Part shown: in pieces, positions 32,984 through 41,233 of the stretch
How positions within the stretch are numbered: the stretch's first letter is position 1
Layout: every line of letters starts with the position of its first letter
Made by a program: the position numbers and the translations under genes
Notes under the pieces: generated by a model
Told to the model about the DNA's origin: nothing
Seen by the model: only the letters and a program-made list of their open reading frames with translations
Database searches by the model: none
Assembly: GCA_943372995.1 (NCBI GenBank)
Contig: CALSAQ010000005.1
Span: 1 to 64,000, forward strand
DNA length: 64,000 nt
Direction: 5' to 3'
DNA from: CAJBVG01 sp943372995
Lineage (GTDB): Bacteria > Bacteroidota > Bacteroidia > Sphingobacteriales > Sphingobacteriaceae

Positions 32984-34488
32984 TTCACTAATCCTCCATT
33001 TATTAAAGCATCTGCAATTTTTCTATCATTTGATAAACGCGGTACTTTATTCTGCCCCCCTAGTTTTCCTTGCGAACGCATGTAATCTATAAATGCATTT
33101 TTCCTCAGTGTTCTTATCACTAGCGGTTTTAATATACTTCCTTCGATAAGGTCGAAATAATAAATATTTTTCTTTTGTAAATACTGATCTACCTTCGCCG
33201 AAAAAGAATCCATGTTTGTAGGTTCCTGTTCGAATTCAATAAACCACTCGTGATAAGGTAAACCTCCTTCGGTTGGATTTACTTGTGGGGCTACGGTAAA
33301 CTCTACAATATTTAGATTTTCTTCTTTAGCTGCGGTCATTAAAGCATACTCTACTTCTTCACCAATTACATGTTCTCCGAATGCGGAGATGTAATGCTTT
33401 ATACGTCCAGTTACTATAATTTTATACGGATCTTTGGATACAAACTTAACCGTATCGCCAATACTATATCCCCATAATCCTGCATTCGTGTTGAGTATAA
33501 TCGCATAGTTTTTATTCAACTCTACATCTTTTAAAGAAACACGTGTAGGATTTTCGTTATGATATTCGTCGACTGGTATAAACTCGAAAAATATTCCACC
33601 ATCAACATTCAACAATAGTGATGAATCTTTTTGAGAATTCTGAAAGGCGATAAAGCCTTCTGATGCTGGATACGTTTCAATCGTATCTATTTTCTTTCCA
33701 ATACTTTTTTCTAGCTTGGCTCTATAAGGTTCGAAGTTTACTCCTCCATATACAAACAAACTAAACGTCGGGAAAATATCTTTGATTTCTTTACCTCCTG
33801 ATTTTTCTTGTAGTTTATCAAAATACATTTGCACCCATGGTGGAATACCAGAAATTAAACTCATGGGTTGATGATAAGTTTCTTCTACAATCGCATCTAC
33901 TTTTTGTTCCCAATCGTCGATGCAATTAGTCTCCCAAGATGGCAATCTGTTTTTTTGTAAATATTTAGGTACGTGGTATGCTACGATACCCGATAATCGC
34001 CCAGTATCTATCCCAGCTTTTTTATCTAGCTCTGGACTGCCTTGCAAGAAAATCATTTTACCGTTTACAAAATCCGACTTCCTTGTTTCGTTGATATAAC
34101 AAAGTAAGGCTAATTTAGCGGCATCAATATGATGAGGCATAGAATCATCAGAAATAGGAATATATTTTACCCCAGAAGTTGTTCCCGATGTTTTTGAAAA
34201 GTACAAAGGTTTACCTGGCCACAATACATTTGGAGTACCTTTTACCAATTCATTGATATATGGTTCCTTTAAGTCTTCATAATCGCGAATAGGAATGTTC
34301 TTTTTAAAACTTTCGTAATTATGAATTTCCTCGAAACGATGATCTTTCCCGAACTTTGTATTCTTAGCACGGGCAATAAGATTAAGCATTAATTGATGTT
34401 GAATGTGTACAGCATTCTTCTCCCAGCTTGCGATTTTTTTCACTTGCCAAGCGGCATAAAATTTACTTATGAATGCTTTTACTCCCAT
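32980..34488 (-). CDS. GH3 auxin-responsive promoter family protein
   Basis: 502 residues of the GH3 adenylating-enzyme family. Visible motifs include YFSKTSGTTSGVKYIPIS (P-loop-like ATP site), IETYPASEGFIAFQ (second adenylation motif) and DTVKFVSKDPYKIIVTGRIKHYISAFGEHV near the C-terminal domain. Plant members join amino acids to acyl hormones. Bacterial substrates are not known; acyl or amino acid conjugation is inferred. It is co-translated with dxr (4-base overlap). Confidence 0.9.
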   Translation of the reverse strand: MGVKAFISKFYAAWQVKKIASWEKNAVHIQHQLMLNLIARAKNTKFGKDHRFEEIHNYESFKKNIPIRDYEDLKEPYINELVKGTPNVLWPGKPLYFSKTSGTTSGVKYIPISDDSMPHHIDAAKLALLCYINETRKSDFVNGKMIFLQGSPELDKKAGIDTGRLSGIVAYHVPKYLQKNRLPSWETNCIDDWEQKVDAIVEETYHQPMSLISGIPPWVQMYFDKLQEKSGGKEIKDIFPTFSLFVYGGVNFEPYRAKLEKSIGKKIDTIETYPASEGFIAFQNSQKDSSLLLNVDGGIFFEFIPVDEYHNENPTRVSLKDVELNKNYAIILNTNAGLWGYSIGDTVKFVSKDPYKIIVTGRIKHYISAFGEHVIGEEVEYALMTAAKEENLNIVEFTVAPQVNPTEGGLPYHEWFIEFEQEPTNMDSFSAKVDQYLQKKNIYYFDLIEGSILKPLVIRTLRKNAFIDYMRSQGKLGGQNKVPRLSNDRKIADALINGGLVK

Positions 34489-34493
34489 CTCAA

Positions 34494-35264
34494 TTATTGC
34501 ATATTTTTCATCTGTTCAAAATCTTCTGTTGCTAAATTTTGTTCTAATGATCGATATAATAATAGGATTACGATAAACGACATTGGCACTGTAAACAACA
34601 AGCCAACAAAAAACACAATTAATCCTAATATGTTTAACAACACAACTCCTAAAAGAACTAAAACAATGTAAAACAAGTACCCTTTAGTCATTCTATAACT
34701 TGTAAAAATAGCTTGTGCAGCATTAGTTTTTTTATCGATTACTAAGTAGTTAGAAAATTGCAAACGTAAATACAAAAGCAGTGCAGGTATAGCCATTAAA
34801 AACATTACTGCAATAGCATATAATTTTTCCGAATTTGAATAATTAATAATATTAGCTGGTGTAGTAAATACATCTATGTATAGTGCTGAAAGTCCAGGTT
34901 TAATTACTCCGAACATCCCTAGAGCACCTATGGTTAACATAAATACTATCAGAAATATAATAAACAACATTAAACCCGAAATCATGTATCTTACCACTTC
35001 TTCCCAATTGGGTTTGATATCCGAGAATTCTGGTTCTTTGCCATCAATTAAAATTAGTCCTAATTTCACAAAAGCAACCCCAACATAAAGTTGAAACACT
35101 ACTGAAATTATATTCAAGATAAATCCAACAATTGGAATGCTAAGAAATGCACTAATGATAAAATTAAATATCATCGATAATACAACAATAGAAAGCATTG
35201 CACCTATTAATATGAGTGCATTTTTTTTAGTAATAGCAAGTGCTTTGCTGAATAGTTCGCCCAT
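34494..35264 (-). CDS. Multi-pass membrane protein of unknown function
   Basis: 256 residues from MGELFSKALAITKKNALILIG; a longer frame starting at 35300 would overlap the glycosyltransferase stop and is rejected. About six transmembrane helices are predicted, with two amphipathic turns. The pattern resembles small membrane proteins of the glycerophosphodiester phosphodiesterase-like or DUF975 type, but no motif settles it. It lies 5 bases upstream of the GH3-like gene and 2 bases after the glycosyltransferase, so it is in the same operon. Confidence 0.7.
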   Translation of the reverse strand: MGELFSKALAITKKNALILIGAMLSIVVLSMIFNFIISAFLSIPIVGFILNIISVVFQLYVGVAFVKLGLILIDGKEPEFSDIKPNWEEVVRYMISGLMLFIIFLIVFMLTIGALGMFGVIKPGLSALYIDVFTTPANIINYSNSEKLYAIAVMFLMAIPALLLYLRLQFSNYLVIDKKTNAAQAIFTSYRMTKGYLFYIVLVLLGVVLLNILGLIVFFVGLLFTVPMSFIVILLLYRSLEQNLATEDFEQMKNMQ

Positions 35265-35266
35265 AA

Positions 35267-36538
35267 TTAATTTAATATTGCTTTTGCATAATTTTCCCAA
35301 CTTAGTTTAGATGCTGTTTCTGCAACATGTTCTCTATTTATGGGATGTTCAATCATTCTATTCATTTCTTCGGCCATCGATTGGATATCTCTATCTTCGG
35401 CTAAGTAACCATTATATCCGTGTATAATGGTTTCTGGGAAATGTCCCACTTTAGTGGCTAATACTGGTAATTTAAAATTATATGAAATAGATTCTACTCC
35501 AGAAGGTGTTGCTGTAAGATAATATAAAATAATGGCATCGCTCAATTGGAAGTAGCGATGAACATCTTCATTAGGAACAAACTCATTCATCACATAAACA
35601 CTATCTTTCAAATTCAATTGACCGATAAGTTCTAATGGTCGGTAGTTTTGTTCATTATCTGCGTTCTTTAAGAAAATAGATTTAGCTGTTTTAAACAAGG
35701 CACTCTTTATTCTTGTAGAGAGTTTGTTTTTATCCAGAGTATTCCAAAAAGATTCTCCTACAATTAACAAAGAAACGTCATCGCGTTTTTCTGTTAATAA
35801 TTTAAATGCTTCTATAGTTTGATGTAATCCTTTGTATTTGCGAATAAACCCAAAGAAAAGCAATACATGTTTTTTCAAACCTAATTTTGCTTTTTCCTCT
35901 TCTATATTAAAATTCGGATTGGGTTTAAACATATCATAAATTGGATGATATAGTTTAATTACATTTTTCTCTTTCTTATTACTCGAACGTTTCCCGTCTT
36001 CTGTAACAGAGTATTGAAACTGAGGAAAGGTTTCCTTTAATTCATCCACCGTTTTATAGGCATGAGCTATATAGGTGTCTGCTACCTTCAATCCATACTT
36101 GCTAAAATATTTATCGATAGAGCTTGCTTCCTTTTGCACCACTAAGTGCAAATCAATAATCACTTCGGCTTTCGTTTTCTTTTTTAATTGTCGGCAGATG
36201 TATCCAATAGGCAAACCTTGTATAGCAATTGCCCATTGAAAAATAACTTTGTCGGCTCCTAATTTTTTTATTACCCTAACTGTTTCGTTCCAAGTCGAGG
36301 GGTTATTATAATTAGTAATGTATGTAACTTTAATATTCGTCCCTTCTAATTGATCCACTTTACTTTTACGATCAATAAAATCACGGGGAATAATCGCGGG
36401 ATATTGTTGAGTCCAAGAAACAATGTGCACTTCATGACCGAGAGCATCTAATGCTTTTGCTAATGAGGTATTATAATTTGCTATGCCACCTTTAAATTGT
36501 GGACCAGGACCAAAAAGTACAATCTTCTGCGCCGCCAT
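35267..36538 (-). CDS. Glycosyltransferase family 1/4 (GT-B)
   Basis: 423 residues. The N-terminal FGPGPQFKGGIANYNTSLAKALDALGHEV is a GT4-type acceptor domain with the GGI glycine motif. The C-terminal domain has KHVLLFFGFIRKYKGLHQTIEAFKLL and SDAIILYYLTATPSGVESISYNFKLPVLATKVGHFPE, which carries the nucleotide-binding E-x7-E-like region. It probably extends a surface or exopolysaccharide in the cytoplasm. It belongs to an envelope cluster with an epimerase and a family 2 glycosyltransferase. Confidence 0.87.
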   Translation of the reverse strand: MAAQKIVLFGPGPQFKGGIANYNTSLAKALDALGHEVHIVSWTQQYPAIIPRDFIDRKSKVDQLEGTNIKVTYITNYNNPSTWNETVRVIKKLGADKVIFQWAIAIQGLPIGYICRQLKKKTKAEVIIDLHLVVQKEASSIDKYFSKYGLKVADTYIAHAYKTVDELKETFPQFQYSVTEDGKRSSNKKEKNVIKLYHPIYDMFKPNPNFNIEEEKAKLGLKKHVLLFFGFIRKYKGLHQTIEAFKLLTEKRDDVSLLIVGESFWNTLDKNKLSTRIKSALFKTAKSIFLKNADNEQNYRPLELIGQLNLKDSVYVMNEFVPNEDVHRYFQLSDAIILYYLTATPSGVESISYNFKLPVLATKVGHFPETIIHGYNGYLAEDRDIQSMAEEMNRMIEHPINREHVAETASKLSWENYAKAILN

Positions 36539-36564
36539 ACATTCTATACTTTATTATGTACTAT

Positions 36565-37605
36565 TTATGCTTTACTATTCTCTACTGCTTTTTCATACAC
36601 TCTACGCATACCTTCTTCTAAAGAAATTTTTGGTTTCCATCCGTATGTTTCCAATACGTGAGTCATGTCGGAATGACGAGCATGTACACCAACTGGTTTA
36701 TCTAGTAAAGGTTTAATGGTAGGTTTATATCCTGCGAATTTTGTAAACAAATCTATAATTTCTAAGAAAGAGAATAATCTACCAGCACCGATATTAATAG
36801 CAGAACCATCTTTAATATTGTCCATCGCTAAAAATATCGCATCGATACAATCGTCGATATGTACAAAGTCTCTTCCTTGTTTACCACTGCCCCACACTTC
36901 AAAAGGATCTTCTTTTTTTGCTGCACGAGCGGCAATAGCTGGAATAGGATAAGTTAAATCTTGATCTTCTCCATACCCAGAAAACGGACGAACACAAGCT
37001 ACCGAAATACCATAATATTTAGCTGCAATACGCGCTAAGTATTCACCAGTTAATTTCGACCAGCCATAGGTCATATCAGGTTTTCCTAAGTTATGTTCAA
37101 AATCAATATCGCTTTCTTTTAGGGCAACGAAATCCGTATCCGATTGTAAATCGATTGGATAAGCTGCTGAAGAACTCGGGTACATTACACGAGCGGGTTT
37201 ATGGTTACATACCCAATAGAAAAATTCTGCATCTATCGCTAAATCAATAGCCACCATCATGGGGTCGCCATCAATTTTAGCACGACCACCTACTATTGCA
37301 GCAAAGTGAAATACATCGGTAAATTTATCAAATTCTAATCCGTAATTTTTTTGAAGATATTGTTGATCTTCTGTCATTGCATTTAACAACTTTCTGAAAT
37401 CGCCATTAAAAAACAATACTCTACCGTCTTCAAAAACTTCTAGGTCTTTAATATTTTCTTTTTGATTTTTTAGCCATTTAGAAGGATGAATCCCCGTAGA
37501 CAAGTTGTCTACGATAATTACTCTATCGCTGTTCATCGATAAAATTCTTCTAACAAGGTTTCTTCCAACAAAACCACACGCTCCAGATACTAAGTGATAC
37601 TTCAT
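36565..37605 (-). CDS. NAD-dependent nucleotide-sugar epimerase/dehydratase
   Basis: 346 residues from MKYHLVSGACGFVGRNLVRR. The longest frame extends 25 residues further through a heptamer array and is rejected. It is an extended short-chain dehydrogenase fold with Rossmann GACGFVGRNL (7-16), the catalytic YGWSK (Tyr-x3-Lys) and the C-terminal HARHSDMTHVLETYGWKPKISLEEGM. It converts a nucleotide sugar, most likely a GDP- or UDP-hexose; the substrate is not determined. It sits between two glycosyltransferases. Confidence 0.87.
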   Translation of the reverse strand: MKYHLVSGACGFVGRNLVRRILSMNSDRVIIVDNLSTGIHPSKWLKNQKENIKDLEVFEDGRVLFFNGDFRKLLNAMTEDQQYLQKNYGLEFDKFTDVFHFAAIVGGRAKIDGDPMMVAIDLAIDAEFFYWVCNHKPARVMYPSSSAAYPIDLQSDTDFVALKESDIDFEHNLGKPDMTYGWSKLTGEYLARIAAKYYGISVACVRPFSGYGEDQDLTYPIPAIAARAAKKEDPFEVWGSGKQGRDFVHIDDCIDAIFLAMDNIKDGSAINIGAGRLFSFLEIIDLFTKFAGYKPTIKPLLDKPVGVHARHSDMTHVLETYGWKPKISLEEGMRRVYEKAVENSKA

Positions 37606-37609
37606 TATT

Positions 37610-37693
37610 AATTGTGAATTGTAAATTTTAAATTGTAAATTATTTATACGAGCACACGAGCACACGAATAACGAGCACACGAGCAGTCGAGCA
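37610..37693. repeat. Heptamer and octamer arrays upstream of epimerase
   Basis: aattgtg, aattgta, aatttta, aattgta (37610-37637) are followed by acgagcac units (37648-37693; one 7-base variant acgaata). The octamers are the reverse complement of the gtgctcgt family at 23034 and 56051. Together they fill the space between the epimerase and the next gene. Confidence 0.88.
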
Positions 37694-37695
37694 TA

Positions 37696-38649
37696 TTAAA
37701 TCTCTTCTTCTATCTTATAATGATTTCTCTCTGGTGAATTTCTTCCCACCATTTCGGCAAGAAAACCAGTAAGAAATAATTGTGTTCCTATTATTGTCAT
37801 GGTTAAGGCAATGTAAAACAAAGGTTGAGAGGTTACATCTCTTCCCATGTGTTTGCCTTCGTAAATTCTATATAATTTCTCTCCGATGATATAAAAGGAA
37901 ATAATAAAACCAGTTAAAAACGACAAGGTGCCAATGGTTCCAAAAAAGTGCATAGGTCTTTTCTGAAATTTCCCAACAAAAAATATCGAAAGTAAATCTA
38001 AAAAGCCGTTGACAAATCTGCTTAAGCCAAATTTTGTTACTCCGTATTTTCGAGCACGATGTTCTACTACTTGTTCTTCAATTTTCTTAAATCCCGACCA
38101 TTTCGCAATCACTGGAATATAGCGGTGCATTTCTCCATACACTTCAATATTTTTTACTACAGCAGAGCGATATGCTTTTAAACCGCAATTAAAATCGTGA
38201 AGGTTATTGATGCCCGACATTTTACGCGTTGCCCAATTAAACAATTTTGTAGGAATTGTTTTTGTAAGAGGGTCGTAGCGTTTTTTCTTCCATCCAGAAA
38301 TGATGTCTAGCTTTTCCTCTTTCATGCGTTTGTATAGCACAGGGATTTCATCCGGACTATCTTGCAAATCTGCATCCATGGTAATAACAATATCGCCATT
38401 AGTTGCTTCGAAGCCAACATTCAATCCAGCCGACTTTCCATAATTTCTGCGGAATTTTATTCCACGTACGCATGGATTTTTTGCTTTAAGTTCCTGAATA
38501 ACTTCCCAAGAGCGATCAGTACTCCCATCATCTATAAAAATAATTTCATAAGAAAACTGGTGAGCCTCCATAACACGCTTGATCCAATCGTGCAATTCGG
38601 GTAATGATTCGTCTTCGTTGTAAAGAGGTATTACTATTGATATATCCAT
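37696..38649 (-). CDS. Family 2 glycosyltransferase (DPM1/ArnC-like), membrane-anchored
   Basis: 317 residues. The GT-A domain runs MDISIVIPLYNEDESLPEL, FIDDGSTDRSWEV (DDGS), ITMDADLQD (DxD-like metal site) and LHDFNCGLKAYR. Two C-terminal transmembrane helices follow (about 232-258, 273-300). The enzyme type transfers sugar from a nucleotide donor to polyprenyl phosphate or a lipid, in keeping with the adjacent epimerase and second glycosyltransferase. Its stop is next to an octamer array. Confidence 0.92.
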   Translation of the reverse strand: MDISIVIPLYNEDESLPELHDWIKRVMEAHQFSYEIIFIDDGSTDRSWEVIQELKAKNPCVRGIKFRRNYGKSAGLNVGFEATNGDIVITMDADLQDSPDEIPVLYKRMKEEKLDIISGWKKKRYDPLTKTIPTKLFNWATRKMSGINNLHDFNCGLKAYRSAVVKNIEVYGEMHRYIPVIAKWSGFKKIEEQVVEHRARKYGVTKFGLSRFVNGFLDLLSIFFVGKFQKRPMHFFGTIGTLSFLTGFIISFYIIGEKLYRIYEGKHMGRDVTSQPLFYIALTMTIIGTQLFLTGFLAEMVGRNSPERNHYKIEEEI

Positions 38650-38652
38650 TTA

Positions 38653-39222
38653 TTATTCTTCGAAAATTGGGCGTTTTTTTCTCATCACCAAGGCAATGAT
38701 AAACGATATTACAAAACCAAAAGCAGAGCCTTTTAAGAAATTCCACATCAAGGTACTAAAAGAAGCTAAGTCCATATTATCGTCCATTTGCTCCAAGGTT
38801 TTATTGATATCTTCTTCACCTGCACCAAATTTTTGCATCATCTCAACTGTAGTTTCAATTGCTTTTTCTTTTAATAGCACTGGTAAATTTGGATCAATCC
38901 AGTTAAACAATGCATAATTAAACAAGGTATTTAAGAATGAAGCAATCACATAGATTAAAAAACCTGCAAAAAGGGCTTCCGACAGGGATATAAATCCATC
39001 TTGTCCGTTTCTTACTTCTTTTATCCCTAATACAATAATTGTGATTAAAACAACTAGGCCGATTAATCCAGCCCAAGTATTTACCAATAAAGTAGAATCA
39101 ATAACATATAATAAAATAGAAAATAGGACCACTACAAGAGCTCCTATTAAACCCCATCTTAATGATATTGATCTAAAATTCGATACTACTTTAGCATCGT
39201 TGTTAGGTTGAGTATTTTCCAT
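38653..39222 (-). CDS. DUF4199 membrane protein
   Basis: 189 residues with four hydrophobic helices (LRWGLIGALVVVLFSILLYV, NTWAGLIGLVVLITIIVLGIKE, LFAGFLIYVIASFLNTLFNYA, AFGFVISFIIALVMRKK). The spacing and the NGQDGFISLSEAL linker between them match DUF4199, a family seen almost only in Bacteroidota. Function is unknown. It is 3 bases upstream of the glycosyltransferase gene, hence co-transcribed. Confidence 0.85.
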   Translation of the reverse strand: MENTQPNNDAKVVSNFRSISLRWGLIGALVVVLFSILLYVIDSTLLVNTWAGLIGLVVLITIIVLGIKEVRNGQDGFISLSEALFAGFLIYVIASFLNTLFNYALFNWIDPNLPVLLKEKAIETTVEMMQKFGAGEEDINKTLEQMDDNMDLASFSTLMWNFLKGSAFGFVISFIIALVMRKKRPIFEE

Positions 39223-39226
39223 TGTC

Positions 39227-39958
39227 TTATTTTTGGATGCAATTTAAAAAAGATTTTGGGAATATCGCTGTTCCGTGGTAGTAAGCATAAATACCTGCTA
39301 AAGCACCGGAATCGTAAGGGCGATTTTCACTGTGTTTAAGGTATTCGGCGAATTCCTTTTCATCAAATATAGGATTGGCAAAAAAGGTCATTAATGGATA
39401 AAAAACGGTTTTTATTTCGTCATTCTCGGGGATGGTTTTATAAATTCTTGCTATCTCCGAAGTTTCAGCATCTATTAATACCTGATTAGCAATTACTTGC
39501 TCATAGATTTCGTACTCATCTTGAAACTCATCTTCATCAATCAATAAAAACTCTTTTAAAAAATGCCCTAATTCAGGTTCTTCTTCCTCTTCATTACATT
39601 CTTTGAGATATAAAAAGAGATTTAAGAGTTCTGTTCCCCTATCAATGGTTTGATCTTCTATTTTCTCCCACTCAGGGCTATCTAAATAATCTTCTTCCAA
39701 TCGATGAGCATCAGTACTAAAGAAATGTATGAATAACATGTCCACTAGCACTTCTCTTACACTTTCCGCATAAGGGTACTCATTTAGCACCTCATCAAGT
39801 TGTGCCAATTTCTTCATAAAATCGGGCTCAGATAGAAACACTGCGATAAGCTCTTCGTGCATTTTTTTAGCATCGAAGCTGTCTTGTTGGTCTTTATTTA
39901 AGCCGTTCCAACAACCTGATATGATGGCATCTATAGCCTGATTTACTTGATTTTCCAT
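39227..39958 (-). CDS. Hypothetical acidic helical protein
   Basis: 243 residues, strongly acidic (EDQTIDRGTELLNLFLYLKECNEEEEEPELG) and apparently all helical. No signal peptide or membrane segment. The family is not recognised. Its start overlaps the stop of the dihydroorotase-like gene by one base, so it is translationally coupled with it. It is followed by the DUF4199 gene after 4 bases. Confidence 0.65.
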   Translation of the reverse strand: MENQVNQAIDAIISGCWNGLNKDQQDSFDAKKMHEELIAVFLSEPDFMKKLAQLDEVLNEYPYAESVREVLVDMLFIHFFSTDAHRLEEDYLDSPEWEKIEDQTIDRGTELLNLFLYLKECNEEEEEPELGHFLKEFLLIDEDEFQDEYEIYEQVIANQVLIDAETSEIARIYKTIPENDEIKTVFYPLMTFFANPIFDEKEFAEYLKHSENRPYDSGALAGIYAYYHGTAIFPKSFLNCIQK

Positions 39959-41223
39959 TATATTGTTGAAAGTTGGTTATTGTTAATAAGCATTTTTACT
40001 TTCCCTATTAATTTCTGATTATAGAGACTTGTATTTTGTGATTTAGATTTTGAGCTTTTCTCATTTAGTACCCACTCCTCTTTTTCGTTGTATATACACA
40101 AGCAAGCATCTTGATTTACATCCACAGATTGAGGCTCAAGATTGAGTATCTCTCTTGGTTTTGCAGTAAGCGATTCAACAATATCTGCCCAATCGAGGTT
40201 TTTTGCGGCAATGCTAAGTGCTTGAGGCAATAGCGTTTGTAGGTTTATTGTTCCTTCTTCGGCAATCTCAAACTCTACTTCTTTCTTTTCCTTTTCTATG
40301 GGGCGATGAGCGCTAGAGATTGCATCAATAGTACCATCTTTTAATCCTTGTCTTAGGGCTTTAATATCTTGAGCGGTTCTCAAAGGAGGTCGCAACTTGA
40401 AATTAGCATCAAATCCCTCGAGTACTGTTTCGTCGTAACACAAATGATTTATAGAAACGTCTGCTGTTACTTGAATTCCTCTTTTCTTGGCAGCTTTAAT
40501 AAGCTCCACACTTCTTGCGGTTGTGATATTAGTTAAGTGGATTTTTGCTTCTTGGTATTCTGCTAAGAACAAATCTCTCGACACCATAAGTTCCTCTGCA
40601 AGTCCAGGATTCCCTTTCATTCCAAGTATTGTACTCATTACTCCTTCGTTAATTTTAGCTTTACCTGCTATGTTTTTATCCTCGGGGAAATTAATCACGA
40701 AAGACTGAATCCCTTTGGCATAGAGTAGCGCTCTGCTCATTAAGCCCGCATCTTGTACGGATTTAAATCCATCTGTAAATGCAATCGCTCCAGAGCGTTT
40801 CATATCGTACATCTCCGTCATCTCTTTTCCTTCTCGTTCCACGCTCAATGCTCCAGTACATAGGGCAGTTACAATATGTTTTGCTGATTTGTTTAAAACA
40901 TACTCCACTTGCGATTTCGATTGAATACTCGGATTGGAGTTTGGCATAAATAGCACATGAGAAAAGCCCCCTGCTAAAGCCGTATTTAATGTAGAAAGGA
41001 TATCGTCGCGATGCTCATAGCCTGGTTCCGAAAGAGAGCAGTTCATGTCTACAAAACCTGGAGATACTGAGCACGACTTTAAATCGTAGCTTTTAACTCC
41101 ATCAGCCTTAATCGATTTTCCAATTTTCTGAATCTGCCCATCAATAATTAATAGATCAACTGTTTGTAAATGCCATGGGGATTGTTTGTCGACTACTTTC
41201 AGTGATTTGAGTAAGGCTTTCAT
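39958..41223 (-). CDS. Dihydroorotase-like amidohydrolase lacking metal ligands
   Basis: 421 residues from MKALLKSLK; the longer frame to 41271 overlaps the upstream gene and is rejected. The overall sequence follows PyrC (LLIIDGQIQKIG, PGFVDMN, LSEPGYEHRDD, NHLCYDE, AEEGTINLQTLLP). The HxH zinc pair is replaced by Asn-Cys-Ser (61-63, normally HxHxREPG), and the DHAPH motif by SAHRP. It is therefore unlikely to hydrolyse dihydroorotate. Inactive dihydroorotase homologues are known to support aspartate carbamoyltransferase in some bacteria; that or a moonlighting role is possible. Confidence 0.8.
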   Translation of the reverse strand: MKALLKSLKVVDKQSPWHLQTVDLLIIDGQIQKIGKSIKADGVKSYDLKSCSVSPGFVDMNCSLSEPGYEHRDDILSTLNTALAGGFSHVLFMPNSNPSIQSKSQVEYVLNKSAKHIVTALCTGALSVEREGKEMTEMYDMKRSGAIAFTDGFKSVQDAGLMSRALLYAKGIQSFVINFPEDKNIAGKAKINEGVMSTILGMKGNPGLAEELMVSRDLFLAEYQEAKIHLTNITTARSVELIKAAKKRGIQVTADVSINHLCYDETVLEGFDANFKLRPPLRTAQDIKALRQGLKDGTIDAISSAHRPIEKEKKEVEFEIAEEGTINLQTLLPQALSIAAKNLDWADIVESLTAKPREILNLEPQSVDVNQDACLCIYNEKEEWVLNEKSSKSKSQNTSLYNQKLIGKVKMLINNNQLSTI

Positions 41224-41233
41224 TATTTGGATT

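Noticed and set aside
37606..37680. 25-residue N-terminal extension of the epimerase
   Set aside because: It is translated from heptamer and octamer arrays; the Rossmann fold begins right after the internal Met at 37605.
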